DNA from: a bacterium BMS3Abin03
GTDB taxonomy: Bacteria; Bacteroidota; Ignavibacteria; Ignavibacteriales; Ignavibacteriaceae
Direction of reading: 5' to 3'
NCBI GenBank assembly: GCA_002898075.1
Contig: BDSV01000169.1
Span: 1 to 48,767, forward strand
DNA length: 48,767 bases
The notes below the pieces were generated by a model. The model had not been told where the DNA came from. It saw nothing but the letters and a program-made list of their open reading frames with translations, and did no database searches. Positions 1-8,436 of this stretch are shown here, piece by piece; the first letter of the stretch is position 1, and every line of letters starts with the position of its first letter. The position numbers were made by a program, and so were the translations under genes.

Positions 1-526
1 TCAACATCTGTACCCCCCAAAATTTTGTGTCACTGCTCAAACCGCTTGATATCTGTTCAAATGTTTCTCCTCCATCACTCGAGCGTAGAATTGTATTTTC
101 AAATCCTGCTGCTATAACCACCTGCCCGTTGTAAGAATGTATTTTAAACAAAAGGCTGTTTACCGGGGTTTCGGCAATACTCCAATCATCTCCCCCGTTT
201 GTTGTTTTTATTATTGCACCGCTTCCTCCGCAAGCCCAGCCGGTATCGGGATTTATAAAATTTATTCCAAAGTAACTAACCCTTGGTACTTTTGGGTTTA
301 GCTCTGTCCATACGCCTGTGCCTGTTGTAACTTTTCCCAAGTGGTTTGTTCCGTAGCCAAGTGGAAATACCTGTTCTTTGGGTTGTTGGTAGTGGGAGGT
401 TGGCGGTTGGGAGTTGATATCAGTTCTTCTGTAATTAATAAATTCTCTTGTTGTATCAACCTGCTGTGCGGCTATGTTTCCGGTGTGGAGAAATAATATT
501 AACCAAATGAAGTATAGATATTTCAT
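1..526 (-). CDS. Partial secreted BNR/YCF48-like repeat protein, C-terminus outside window
   Basis: An open frame on the minus strand starts at the ATG at 524-526 and runs off the left edge, giving about 175 residues. It begins with a lysine-plus-hydrophobic signal peptide (MKYLYFIWLILFLHTGNIAAQ). A Pro/Gln/Ser-rich linker follows, then repeats of the type 'NFINPDTGWACGGSGAIIKTT' and 'ILRSSDGGETFEQISSGL'. These are typical of YCF48/BNR-like beta-propeller blades found in secreted proteins of this lineage. The missing end probably carries a T9SS sorting domain, as in the next gene, but this cannot be seen. The linker (around 365-420) is strongly strand-biased, G/T-rich on the plus strand. Function beyond extracellular adhesion or structure is unknown. 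Confidence 0.75.
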   Translation of the reverse strand, partial: MKYLYFIWLILFLHTGNIAAQQVDTTREFINYRRTDINSQPPTSHYQQPKEQVFPLGYGTNHLGKVTTGTGVWTELNPKVPRVSYFGINFINPDTGWACGGSGAIIKTTNGGDDWSIAETPVNSLLFKIHSYNGQVVIAAGFENTILRSSDGGETFEQISSGLSSDTKFWGVQML

Positions 527-897
527 AATTTCCCTCTAAAATATCTTTAATAATAATTTTCGTTAAAACTTAAGGAATAATATAGGTGGAGTCAAGAATA
601 ATCAAGTGCCAGTCACCTAAAGGCAGTTTCTTGCTGTAAAGGTAAGTGCCATATATCAGTAAAATTTGATTTGCGAACACCGATTAACATACCGTAGGGC
701 GGGACAGTGTCCTGCCAACAAAAAGGCAAAGTGTAAAAAACCAAAATATAGTAGTAATATGTTTTAATGGGATACGCAGGATAATTATCCTACGTTACGT
801 ATCCTGGCTGTGTAAGTGCCAGTCACCTTCGAGAATCAAGTGCCAGTCACCTACAGGTAGTTTCTCTCTGTAAAGGTGACTGGCACTTTTGCTCTTC
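527..897. repeat. Intergenic repeat region with AAGTGCCAGTCACCT palindromes
   Basis: No gene seen. The 15-mer AAGTGCCAGTCACCT occurs in direct orientation at 604-618, 814-828 and 838-852, and inverted (AGGTGACTGGCACTT) at 874-888. Copies 838-852 and 874-888 form a 15-bp perfect stem around a loop that itself has short complementary ends (ACAG/CTGT), so 838-888 is one hairpin element. The unit at 604-650 has the same left arm and loop but a degenerate right arm. A separate short palindromic repeat lies at 691-720. The hairpin at 838-888 sits just after the stop of the minus-strand gene ending at 898 and could affect its 3' end. Terminal palindromes of this style are mobilised by REP-associated Y1 transposases in many bacteria; no such transposase is in the window. 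Confidence 0.7.
691..720 (+). repeat. Dispersed palindrome CCGTRGGGCGGGACA...TGTCCTGCC, copy 1
   Basis: The core GGCGGGACAGTGTCCTGCC is a near-perfect palindrome preceded by ACCGTAG and followed by AAC. Related copies lie at 9349-9378 (same strand) and 14675-14705 (opposite strand), all intergenic. Confidence 0.6.
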
Positions 898-2529
898 TTA
901 TTTCAAAAGCAGCATTTTATGTGTGCTAACAAAGCTTCCCGCAACAAGCCGGTAAAAATATATACCCGTCGCGAGGTTTGATGCGTTGAAGTTAACTTCA
1001 TAATATCCGGGGTCTTTTACTTCGTTTACAAGTGTTACAACTTCGTTTCCTAAAATATCATAAATCCTAAGTGTAAGAAATTGCCTGCTGCTTATTGCAT
1101 ACCGAATACTTGTAGATGGGTTAAAAGGATTAGGATAGTTTTGTTCAAGCGCAAACCCGGTTGGAATGTTAGAAAACTCATCATCAACATCCACCAAATA
1201 ACCATATTTTATCGTGCAATAATCGGCAGATGTACCTATCCCTTTGCTAGTACCGGTTACATATACATTGCCGTTGTTATCAACTACTACACCACCGTCG
1301 CCATAATCCTCATCATTTGCCGGACCGTCATATCGCATTACCCATAATTGGGTTCCACCGGAATCATAAGCAACTGTAGCAAAATCATAATCGTCTCCAA
1401 GCCCCTGACTGCGTCCGCCGACATAGCTGTTCCCTTCACTATCAACCGCCACTCCTCCATAAGGCCAATCCCATTTATTCGCAGGACCGTTGTATTGGGT
1501 CATCCAGTTCTGATTGCCGCTGGAATCGTACTTGATGGTAACGTAATTGTAATGCCCCGGAACACCGTTTATCATGCTGCCGCCGGTTACAATAATATTC
1601 CCAAAGGGATCCAAAGCCATTCCCGTCGCCAGGTCGGTACTGCCCGTTGCGTCATAACGTGCATCCCAGATTTGCGCCCCGTTGGAGGAATCATACTTAA
1701 CGAGGGCAAGATCGGCGTTCATTTCAGTAGATGAGCTGCTGCCAAATACATAAACGGCACCTGAAATATCAAGTAGAATTTTAATAGGAGTGTCTGCCCA
1801 TAGTCCAAAAGGGTCATAGGATGCTTCCCAGAGCAAATCGCCATCCGGGTTATACTTGATGGTTGCGTAGTCGGCATATACAAACGAGCCGGGGTTGGCT
1901 GCAACATCGCCGGTAACGTAAATGTTGTTATCTTTATCGACAGTTAAGTCATGTCCATAGTCGTTTCCGTTGAGCGGTCCGTCATAGAACTTGACCCAGA
2001 GTGAATCGCCATCCGGACTATATTTTATGGTAGTAATATCGGAAGGGCTTCCGCTGTAGCCGGTAACAATCACGTTACCCTTGCTGTCTAGCACAATGGC
2101 TGAGCCGATGCCATCGGAATAAACCCGGTTCCACGCCTCGGTACCGTCAGGTTTGTACTTGATGGTAATCCAATCGCCACCCGAAATGCCGGTATCGCAG
2201 TAACCTGTCACATAAACGTAAGAACTATCATCCACATAAATATCGACTGCCGCGTCGTCCTGGTTTGTCGAGCCGCTATAGTGTGCTGACCAAAGCGAAT
2301 CGCCGTTGGGTGAATACTTGATGGTAACAATATCATACGATGCGCCCTGATACAAACTTCTACCCGTAACATAGATGTTACCGGAACTGTCTAAAGCGAT
2401 AGCCGCTGCTAAATCATTGCTATTGGAAGGACCATTGTACCGGGCGACCCATTCTTCAACAGGTTGCGCCGGGGTGCTGGCAACACACAGGAAGCTTATC
2501 ATTGTAAGGAAAAGTAATTGTTTCTTCAT
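898..2529 (-). CDS. T9SS-secreted SBBP beta-propeller repeat protein
   Basis: The 543-residue protein starts with a signal peptide (MKKQLLFLTMISFLCVASTPAQ). It then has about eight repeats of roughly 45-55 residues, each carrying 'D..GN(I/V)YVTG' followed by '(T/V)IKY...G...LW'. This is the signature of SBBP/delta-60-type beta-propeller repeats. Residues from about 458 onward ('LEQNYPNPFNPSTSIRYAI' through 'YDILGNEVVTLV' to the final 'MLLLK') form a T9SS type A C-terminal sorting domain. The protein should be exported by Sec, cross the outer membrane by T9SS and be surface-attached or released. Ligand unknown. It stands alone on the minus strand and its start is the first Met with the signal peptide directly after it. 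Confidence 0.9.
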   Translation of the reverse strand: MKKQLLFLTMISFLCVASTPAQPVEEWVARYNGPSNSNDLAAAIALDSSGNIYVTGRSLYQGASYDIVTIKYSPNGDSLWSAHYSGSTNQDDAAVDIYVDDSSYVYVTGYCDTGISGGDWITIKYKPDGTEAWNRVYSDGIGSAIVLDSKGNVIVTGYSGSPSDITTIKYSPDGDSLWVKFYDGPLNGNDYGHDLTVDKDNNIYVTGDVAANPGSFVYADYATIKYNPDGDLLWEASYDPFGLWADTPIKILLDISGAVYVFGSSSSTEMNADLALVKYDSSNGAQIWDARYDATGSTDLATGMALDPFGNIIVTGGSMINGVPGHYNYVTIKYDSSGNQNWMTQYNGPANKWDWPYGGVAVDSEGNSYVGGRSQGLGDDYDFATVAYDSGGTQLWVMRYDGPANDEDYGDGGVVVDNNGNVYVTGTSKGIGTSADYCTIKYGYLVDVDDEFSNIPTGFALEQNYPNPFNPSTSIRYAISSRQFLTLRIYDILGNEVVTLVNEVKDPGYYEVNFNASNLATGIYFYRLVAGSFVSTHKMLLLK

Positions 2530-2670
2530 TTTTTCTCCCTTTTGTTATTTGATATTTAAAGTTTCAAAATCCGACGAGTAATTGCGAACTAATATATCTT
2601 CAACTTTATTAAATTCGATTGTAAGTAGTACAACGAAATATAAGTCAACCCGCTGTATTCTAATAATATA

Positions 2671-2757
2671 AAACGAGCATGAAAAGTATTTACACACAAA
2701 AGAATGATTATAATACGAGTTCTATATAACCGAAACAAGAAATTATAAACAGATAAA
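2671..2757 (+). repeat. Diverged direct repeat, copy 1 (partner 3980-4065)
   Basis: The block AAACGAGCATGAAAA, then TTTACACACAAA, then GAATGATTATAAT, CGAGTT and AAATTATAAAC appears in the same order and spacing at 3980-4065. By eye, roughly four of five bases agree over about 87 bp. Neither copy lies in a recognisable gene, so this may be the end of an old mobile element. Confidence 0.6.
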
Positions 2758-2910
2758 AAATCTCTAAAAACAAAGATATTATTTTGAACATAGAACGCTT
2801 TTTGCAAGTAGAAAAAAGAGATAGCGTCTTAAAGCATAATCTTTATTAAATTAATACGGGCTGTTGTATAAATATTTATGTCTTCCTGCCGATATAATGT
2901 GTAAGACATA

Positions 2911-3024
2911 TATGCACTATTTTAATTGGTTTTCGAATTTCACAATAAACTCATCTCTTTTTAAGAGGATAAAAGTGAGTTTATAATAAAACCAAAATCC
3001 GAAAACCAATTTGTAAAAGGTATA
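2911..3024. repeat. Palindromic MITE-like element, copy A
   Basis: The ends are imperfect inverted repeats: TATGCACTATTTTAATTGG reads in from the left and TATACCTTTTACAAATTGG from the right on the other strand. Both continue into GGTTTTCG(A/G)ATTT. Inner arms ATAAACTCA and TGAGTTTAT also pair, so the whole unit can fold into one hairpin. Copies B (23321-23457) and C (33676-33994) are the same element. Copy A lacks the internal 'CCTGTCCCGACTTTTGCGGG' segment present in B and C. No coding capacity. Confidence 0.75.
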
Positions 3025-3102
3025 CTAAGATGAACCGAACATATTAATTTAATCTTTCAAACAAATTTTTAATCACAAACTATAAATTCCATATAAAGAT
3101 AA

Positions 3103-3510
3103 TTACCGTAGTCCTTTTTCTTTAAAGAATGATTTATACTTCATATCTACTTTAAGTATATGATGTACCAGCCAGGTTTTTAAATATGTAAGTATTTCCT
3201 TAGGAATAGTTTCTTTATATGACATAGTATCCAGACAAAAAGCAACTGTTTTTTTCTTGAATTCCGTATGTTGTTTTTTGTGCGATAAATAATCCGGATA
3301 GTCATATTCAATCATATATTGTTCTTCGGTTTGAAAGTGATAACCGGCGTATTGAGTCATTTCATTTAATATGTCCGAAATCGTTTCCGAATCGACACTT
3401 ATGTCCTCCCTTCCAATCAGTTTATTTATCATCCTAACTAGTTCTTTGTGTTGTTCATCTATTTCCTGAATACCAACACTGAAGCTTTCATCCCAAATTA
3501 TCTTTTCCAT
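3103..3510 (-). CDS. Bacteriohemerythrin
   Basis: The 135-residue protein is a single-domain hemerythrin that binds O2 at a non-heme di-iron site in a four-helix bundle. All expected ligands are visible: His21 (DEQH), His58 and Glu62 (HFQTE), His77 and His81 (HKKQH), and His117 with Asp122 (HILKVD). The start at 3510 (MEKIIWDES) is chosen over the upstream in-frame Met at 3570 because GGGAGG lies seven bases before it, and because the family normally begins with an '(I/L)xWxxxxSVGI' segment. It stands alone. Likely roles in a microaerobic or anaerobic organism are O2 scavenging or O2 delivery to enzymes; the sequence does not separate these. Confidence 0.92.
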   Translation of the reverse strand: MEKIIWDESFSVGIQEIDEQHKELVRMINKLIGREDISVDSETISDILNEMTQYAGYHFQTEEQYMIEYDYPDYLSHKKQHTEFKKKTVAFCLDTMSYKETIPKEILTYLKTWLVHHILKVDMKYKSFFKEKGLR

Positions 3511-3744
3511 ACGAACCTCCCTTTTCGAAGTTTTAACATTGAAAAAAGTGTAATTGAGCAAATTCAGCAATCATTCCGTTAACTTAAATTATAATTATTT
3601 TATTCAGATACTTGTTTATCATTTGCAGCACCCAACGTGCTGTCCGATAAGCAGCGCCCCGGAATAAGAATACCGCTAAAAAAATTGCAAATTATTATTA
3701 AAAATTTATCTAATAAAACTACTTTACACAAGCAATATTATATG

Positions 3745-3968
3745 GAAGAACAAAGCCAATAATTATAAAGATGCCCCGCGCGAATACGCTGTCGCCTTAA
3801 GTTGCGGGTTGAACTAATTACTTATGCTATCACTCCGCTGAGCTGGTGCAAGACGGTAGAAATTTTGAACAACGCCGGCTTTCAAAAAACATCGCTCTCT
3901 ATGGCTACAAGTTATATATTTCCGATGATATTAACGAATCGGAACTATACAATGTACACAACAAATAA
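3745..3968 (+). pseudogene. Possible frameshifted coding remnant
   Basis: Two plus-strand frames read like protein but do not join. One gives 'NYKDAPREYAVALSCGLN' (around 3755-3813) before a stop. The other gives 'AELVQDGRNFEQRRLSKN' and 'ALYGYKLYISDDINESELY' (around 3838-3960). The two pieces are in different frames and neither has a good start. I do not recognise the family. It may be the remains of one gene broken by a frameshift, or chance. Confidence 0.25.
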
Positions 3969-3979
3969 TCAACCGTATG

Positions 3980-4065
3980 AAACGAGCATGAAAAAATATT
4001 TACACACAAAGGAATGATTATAATGCGAGTTCCATCCGACCAAAAAGAGAAATTATAAACGGATG
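3980..4065 (+). repeat. Diverged direct repeat, copy 2 (partner 2671-2757)
   Basis: Same block order as at 2671-2757, about 1.3 kb away in the same orientation. See that entry. Confidence 0.6.
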
Positions 4066-4183
4066 AAAGAGAATATTTTCTTAATCAAAAAAAACAAAAA
4101 GAAATATACAGGATCAACCCAAACAATATCAAAGGAAAAGGCCGACTATAATAATTTTAATTGAAATACAAAATAAAATACTA

Positions 4184-4205
4184 TCCCGATGTTTTTTTAT
4201 CGGGA
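4184..4205. repeat. Hairpin TCCCGAT...ATCGGGA with T-rich loop
   Basis: A seven-base perfect stem (TCCCGAT 4184-4190, ATCGGGA 4199-4205) surrounds an eight-base loop of mostly T. The same TCCCGAT/ATCGGGA arms recur inside the tRNA-like units at the right end of the window, so this looks like a member of a dispersed palindrome family rather than a terminator. Confidence 0.5.
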
Positions 4206-4350
4206 CTGCTTTACAGCTTGACTCCACATCGGATTATCTACCGAAACAGTTGCCTGGCGCGGGTTGGCTTCAGGATGAATCCTTTATAACGTTAGGCACG
4301 CCGTACCTCCGGTGAATAGCTTTCTGAGTTTCCCGAAATTGACTACCTTA

Positions 4351-4812
4351 TTATTTTGCTAAGAACCATAGCACGAAAAGGGTAATGGGAATCAGAAAAT
4401 CAGGTATCGTCGTTATTGCATTACCGGGATTGAAATTTCCTTTCTGAAGCATTTCTTTGATGTGAACTATTGCTGCACCTATGAGAAAAACTGTCGTAAA
4501 GACAATCGTAGCAAGCCAAAAGTTATCTCTAAACCAGAAGCACATTACTCCGAGCAGACCCATACCCAAACAGCAGTATCCTAGTTCAACCTGAAATAGA
4601 GTTCCTTCACGCCATCCAATGCTACGCGCAACCCGGTCCCCCATGAACAAGTGCCCATACCCGCCCAGGATTCCAGTTAACCCAACGGTAACGGTGAGAT
4701 GCCATAACAGAAGTATGTATGCAGCGCTCGAAACATCTTTCACCGAGCCAGTTACGAACACTGCAATCAGCCCAACTATCCAGCCAATACCGTAGTAAAT
4801 AAGGAAGATCAT
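4351..4812 (-). CDS. DUF6790-like four-helix membrane protein
   Basis: The 153-residue product is almost entirely hydrophobic, with about four membrane segments: 'IFLIYYGIGWIVGLIAVFV', 'YILLLWHLTVTVGLTGILGG', 'LGYCCLGMGLLGVMCFWF' and 'IVFTTVFLIGAAIVHI'. The central 'LLLWHLTVTVGLTG...GHLFMGDRVARSIGW' stretch is what I associate with the DUF6790 family; this is from memory. The start at 4812 is chosen over 4839 because GGAG lies just upstream. The gene is visibly more GC-rich than its neighbours and sits alone between AT-rich spacers, which suggests horizontal acquisition. Function unknown. Confidence 0.7.
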   Translation of the reverse strand: MIFLIYYGIGWIVGLIAVFVTGSVKDVSSAAYILLLWHLTVTVGLTGILGGYGHLFMGDRVARSIGWREGTLFQVELGYCCLGMGLLGVMCFWFRDNFWLATIVFTTVFLIGAAIVHIKEMLQKGNFNPGNAITTIPDFLIPITLFVLWFLAK

Positions 4813-5080
4813 TTCTCTTTCTCCTTTCAAAAATTTCAATTAATTAATTGTTCAAGTCGACCGCCGAAAAATTTGAAACTGTTAAAACAATTAATAATTA
4901 GGGCTTTCGTTTCATTAACACCGGTATTAATCCCGGTGATAATAGAATAAGCTCTTACAAATTTAACCGTCTTAACGGTTTACCAAAACTACCGGTCAAC
5001 TTGAGACCTTTGAAAAGGCAATTGTCTTTAATCATTAAATTAGTGACCTACGGGAGTGGTTACTAGCAGCAGTAACACAA

Positions 5081-5218
5081 TTACTTTAAATCCTTACTCG
5101 GCAATAATTGTTTAAAATTTCTGATTGAGAGAACAAATATATTTTTAGATTCAACCCGATAGATAATTCCATATTCATCTTTAAACACTTCCCGAATTTC
5201 TTCTATGAAGTCTTTCAT
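5081..5218 (-). pseudogene. C-terminal half of a RelE/ParE-family toxin
   Basis: The 45-residue frame begins at an ATG that overlaps the stop of the nucleotidyltransferase gene by four bases (ATGA) and ends at 5081. Its sequence, 'EEIREVFKDEYGIIYRVES' then 'IFVLSIRNFKQLL', matches the C-terminal strand region of RelE/ParE toxins ('IRE..IGNYRIIYRV....I.IL.V.H..R.L'). The usual 85-100 residue family length is cut in half. The N-terminal helices are absent, so activity is doubtful. In intact loci a HepT (HEPN) gene usually follows an MNT gene at this ATGA junction. Here it appears replaced by a toxin fragment, or 'MKDFIEEI' is the fused start of a deleted partner. Confidence 0.5.
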
Positions 5219-5511
5219 ATTTTTACAGTCTCGCTAAGAATGTTTTTTCTTAATCTTTGCTTGATTGAATTCTTCATAATTAGGTCAACTTTTATCTGCA
5301 GCAAATCTGAAAGGTAGTTCTCTAAAGCAATAAATTTCAACAAACCTGGTGTAATGGTAAATGTGATAAGTAAATCTATATCGCTTTTTTTTGTTTGCTT
5401 ATTTTTTATGTAGGAGCCAAAAACCTCAATAGTTTTTACGTTGAACTCTTTCTTTAGCTTTGGAAGTTCGGTTCTGAGTTTATTTTTTATATTTAATAAA
5501 TTGTTTTGCAT
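5215..5511 (-). CDS. MNT-domain minimal nucleotidyltransferase (MntA-type antitoxin)
   Basis: The 98-residue protein has the nucleotidyltransferase signature GSYIKNKQTKKSDIDLLI: Gly32-Ser33 followed by the Asp44-x-Asp46 metal-binding pair, with the usual C-terminal 'LLQIKVDLI...LRKNILSETVKI'. Length is typical of the MntA/MNT antitoxin class, which in characterised MntA-HepT pairs AMPylates the HEPN toxin. Its partner gene at the overlapping downstream position is not HEPN but a truncated RelE/ParE-like frame. The system is therefore either broken or unorthodox. No clear ribosome site precedes the ATG at 5509-5511. Confidence 0.85.
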   Translation of the reverse strand: MQNNLLNIKNKLRTELPKLKKEFNVKTIEVFGSYIKNKQTKKSDIDLLITFTITPGLLKFIALENYLSDLLQIKVDLIMKNSIKQRLRKNILSETVKI

Positions 5512-5675
5512 ATATACAATATGGTTTATTTTTAAATATATCGCAAGACTAATGACATTTGCATTAAACCGTATTAAGTATATAGCAAGATGTAAAAAAT
5601 GGGATTTACGCTTTCCTAATTAGATGTTTACTCAAAAAAGTTGCTCCTTAAACCTATTTCTTTTCGTGAAGAGAT

Positions 5676-5703
5676 AAAAAAACCCGGCTAAGTTATAACC
5701 GGG
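5676..5703 (-). terminator. Rho-independent terminator of the sdhCAB operon
   Basis: On the minus strand CCCGG (5703-5699) pairs with CCGGG (5687-5683) around an 11-base loop and is followed by seven Ts (5682-5676). It lies about 50 bases past the sdhB stop. Confidence 0.85.
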
Positions 5704-5755
5704 CTTGAAATTCTTCGCTTCGTTCAAAATAATGAAGATGTCTTTGTATCACTTA

Positions 5756-6526
5756 TTATACTTCCACTTCTTTGGATATAAACTTAGCTTTAATAAAATC
5801 CCTGTTCATTCTTGCAATATTTGTAACCGAAATTCCTTTAGGGCATTCGGCTTCGCAGGCATAAGTGTTTGTACAGCTTCCGAATCCTGCTTCATCCATT
5901 ACAGCAACCATCTCCTGAACACGTTTGTACCTTTCCGGCTGCCCCTGCGGCAGAAGAGAAAACTGCGAAACCTTTGCGCCTACAAACAGCATTGCAGAAG
6001 CATTTTTACAGGCAGCAACACAAGCGCCGCATCCGATACATTCGGCAGCATCTAACGAAGCATCTGCAGTTTCTTTCGAAATAAGGATTACATTTGCATC
6101 GGGAGCGCTTCCTGTGTTAAATGATATAAAAGCGCCGGCTTGCTGAATTTTATCAAATGCGGAACGGTCAATAATTAAGTCTTTAATAACAGGGAAAGGT
6201 TTAGCCCGCATCGGCTCGATGTAGATTGTATCGCCGTTTTTAAAATTACGCATATGTAATTGACAAGTGGCAGTCTTGGGTAAAGGTCCGTGCGGGTGCC
6301 CGTTAACCACCAGCCCGCAAGTGCCGCAAATGCCTTCTCTGCAATCGCTCTCAAATGCAATTGGAATTTTGCCTTCTTTTTCCAAGCCGTTGTTTATTTC
6401 ATCCAGCATTTCAAGAATAGATGCATCGGGTGAAACGGAGACTTTGAATTCTTCAAAACTCCCAACAGATTTCGAGGATTCCTGCCGCCAGATATGCAAT
6501 GTTAAACTCAAATTTTCGTTACTCAT
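5756..6526 (-). CDS. sdhB: Succinate dehydrogenase / fumarate reductase iron-sulfur subunit
   Basis: The 256-residue subunit carries electrons between the flavin of SdhA and the membrane hemes/quinone of SdhC. The [2Fe-2S] ligands are in CREGICGTC (Cys62, 67, 70) with Cys88. The [4Fe-4S] motif is [11 protein letters not shown] (163-173) and the [3Fe-4S] set is around [12 protein letters not shown] (218-228). It is the last gene of sdhCAB; its ATG overlaps the sdhA stop by one base (TAATG), with AGGAG inside the end of sdhA. Order and size match the Bacteroidota/B. subtilis type with one cytochrome subunit. The direction of the reaction (succinate oxidation or fumarate reduction) cannot be read from this subunit. 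Confidence 0.96.
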   Translation of the reverse strand: MSNENLSLTLHIWRQESSKSVGSFEEFKVSVSPDASILEMLDEINNGLEKEGKIPIAFESDCREGICGTCGLVVNGHPHGPLPKTATCQLHMRNFKNGDTIYIEPMRAKPFPVIKDLIIDRSAFDKIQQAGAFISFNTGSAPDANVILISKETADASLDAAECIGCGACVAACKNASAMLFVGAKVSQFSLLPQGQPERYKRVQEMVAVMDEAGFGSCTNTYACEAECPKGISVTNIARMNRDFIKAKFISKEVEV

Positions 6527-8436
6527 TATTTGTAACTCCTCGCAGATAATTTTACATTTTCAAATTTTAGAGGTTCTTTATTAAGCTGCCATTTACCAAC
6601 TTCTTCAAACTCCCAGGCAGCCACATAAGCATATTCTTCATCGTTACGCAAAGCTTCACCTTCGGGAGTTTCATATTCCTCCCTGAAATGACCACCGCAA
6701 GATTCATTTCTGTTCAACGCATCGACAGCCATTAACTCACCGAGTTCAAGGAAATCTGCAACTCTTCCTGCCCTTTCAAGGGTAAGATTCAAATCTTCGG
6801 CTTTGCCTACTAACTTTGTATCTGTCCAAAATTCACTTCTTAATTCTCTAATTTCTTTGATGGCTTCATTCAGTCCTTTTTCATTGCGCGACATTCCAAC
6901 TTTATCGATTAAAATATGCCCGAGGCGTCTGTGGATTTCATCTACAGTATGTTTACCGTTAAGCGATAATAATTTTTTAATAGTATCATCAACATTCTTT
7001 TCCGCATCTATAAATTCAGAACCATCCGTATCAACCTTTTCAGGTTTCTCGGTTGAAATGTAATTGCCGATTGTATAAGGAATAACAAAATAACCATCTG
7101 CCAATCCCTGCATCATGGCACTCGCACCGAGCCTGTTAGCCCCATGATCTGAGAAGTTAGCTTCACCGAGAACAAACAACCCGTGTATATTGCTCATCAA
7201 ATGGTAATCGACCCAAAGCCCGCCCATTGTATAATGAGGAGCAGGATAAATAAGCATCGGATTTTCGTAGGGGTCCACGCCGGTAATATTCTCATATATT
7301 TCGAAGAGGTTACCATATTTATCTTTAACACCGTCTTTCCCTATTCGTTTGAAAGCATCGCTTAAATCGAGATAAACTGCTCTTCCACCGCCGACACCGC
7401 GTCCCTCGTCGCAAACATATTTTGCATTTCGGGAAGCAACATCACGCGGAACAAGATTTCCGAATGCGGGATATTTTCTTTCGAGAAAATAATCTCTTTC
7501 ATCTTCGGGAATTTCATTCGGAGGCCTCGTATCACCTGCTTTTTTCGGAACCCATATTCTTCCGTCATTCCTCAAGCTTTCACTCATCAATACCAGCTTC
7601 GATTGACCTTCGCCGTGAACAGGAAGACAGGTTGGATGAATTTGTGTGTAACATGGATTAGCAAAAGCAGCACCGCGTTTGTGTGCACGCCAACTGGCAG
7701 TTGCATTGGAATTCATTGCATTAGTAGAAAGGAAGTAAACATTTGAATACCCGCCTGTTGCCAAAAGCACTGCATGTGCCGAGTACCGCTCCAATTTACC
7801 GTTAACTAAGTTTCTTATTATAATTCCCTGCGCACGACCGTTAACCAAAACAACATCTAACATTTCCCGCCTGGGAAAGATCTCTACATTTCCAAGCTTA
7901 ACCTGCCGGTTCAAAGAACTGTATGCACCGAGCAACAACTGCTGACCGGTTTCGCCGCGCGCGTAAAAAGTTCTGGAAACCTGCGCACCGCCGAAAGAAC
8001 GGTTAGAAAGCATACCGCCGTATTCTCTTGCAAATGGAACTCCCTGTGCAACACATTGATCAATAATATTGTTGCTTACTTCTGCAAGGCGGTAAGTGTT
8101 GGCTTCGCGCGAACGGAAGTCGCCCCCTTTAATTGTATCGTAAAACAAACGGAAAACCGAGTCGGCATCGTTTGTATAATTCTTTGCGGCATTTATACCG
8201 CCCTGTGCAGCAATTGAATGCGCCCTGCGGCTCGAATCGTGAAAAGTAAATACTTTTACTTTGTAACCTAACTCACCCAGCGCTGCCGCAGCCGATGCGC
8301 CTGCCAGACCTGTTCCAACTATTATAATATCATACTTTCTTTTGTTAGCCGGGTTTACCAGCTTCATTTCAAACTTATGATTCGTCCATTTTTCGGCAAG
8401 GATTCCTTCGGGAACTTTTGAATCTAATTTTATCAT
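6526..8436 (-). CDS. sdhA: Succinate dehydrogenase / fumarate reductase flavoprotein subunit
   Basis: The 636-residue catalytic subunit interconverts succinate and fumarate. Residues 36-50 ([15 protein letters not shown]) form the FAD dinucleotide fold. His in '[15 protein letters not shown]' is the usual covalent flavin attachment site. Substrate-site sequences such as 'HPTCL', 'SESLRNDGR' and 'LVPRDVASR' are present, as is '[10 protein letters not shown]' before the capping region. Length matches the Bacteroidota enzyme. One-base overlaps with sdhC and sdhB indicate translational coupling within the operon. Confidence 0.96.
   Translation of the reverse strand: MIKLDSKVPEGILAEKWTNHKFEMKLVNPANKRKYDIIIVGTGLAGASAAAALGELGYKVKVFTFHDSSRRAHSIAAQGGINAAKNYTNDADSVFRLFYDTIKGGDFRSREANTYRLAEVSNNIIDQCVAQGVPFAREYGGMLSNRSFGGAQVSRTFYARGETGQQLLLGAYSSLNRQVKLGNVEIFPRREMLDVVLVNGRAQGIIIRNLVNGKLERYSAHAVLLATGGYSNVYFLSTNAMNSNATASWRAHKRGAAFANPCYTQIHPTCLPVHGEGQSKLVLMSESLRNDGRIWVPKKAGDTRPPNEIPEDERDYFLERKYPAFGNLVPRDVASRNAKYVCDEGRGVGGGRAVYLDLSDAFKRIGKDGVKDKYGNLFEIYENITGVDPYENPMLIYPAPHYTMGGLWVDYHLMSNIHGLFVLGEANFSDHGANRLGASAMMQGLADGYFVIPYTIGNYISTEKPEKVDTDGSEFIDAEKNVDDTIKKLLSLNGKHTVDEIHRRLGHILIDKVGMSRNEKGLNEAIKEIRELRSEFWTDTKLVGKAEDLNLTLERAGRVADFLELGELMAVDALNRNESCGGHFREEYETPEGEALRNDEEYAYVAAWEFEEVGKWQLNKEPLKFENVKLSARSYK

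Larger units (their letters stand above)
2530..3102. other. Intergenic region with two repeat elements
   Basis: No convincing gene. The region 2671-2757 matches a diverged copy at 3980-4065. A long palindromic element occupies 2911-3024. The open frame at 2589-2807 overlaps the first repeat, lacks a ribosome site and resembles no family, so it was not called. Confidence 0.6.
3511..4350. other. Long intergenic region with palindromes and a possible decayed coding remnant
   Basis: No intact gene. Visible items are a small hairpin near 3627-3643 (CAGCAC/GTGCTG), a coding-looking remnant at 3745-3968 (listed separately), the repeat copy at 3980-4065, a TCCCGAT...ATCGGGA hairpin at 4184-4205, and an integron-core-like GTTAGGC at 4291-4297. 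The DNA from about 4200 onward is visibly richer in G+C than the flanks. Confidence 0.5.

Noticed and set aside
527..897. CRISPR array from the repeated 15-mers
   Set aside because: Spacing is irregular, copies occur in both orientations and no cas genes are present; the repeats form hairpins instead.
1081..1734. Plus-strand open frames inside the SBBP repeat gene
   Set aside because: They are antisense shadows of a repetitive coding sequence; the minus frame has a signal peptide and sorting domain.
2589..2807. 72-codon minus frame
   Set aside because: Overlaps a dispersed repeat, no Shine-Dalgarno, random-looking composition.
3802..4017. 71-codon plus frame starting MRVELITYAI
   Set aside because: Ends inside the repeat at 3980-4065; other frames in the same stretch read more like protein, so at best this is debris of a decayed gene.
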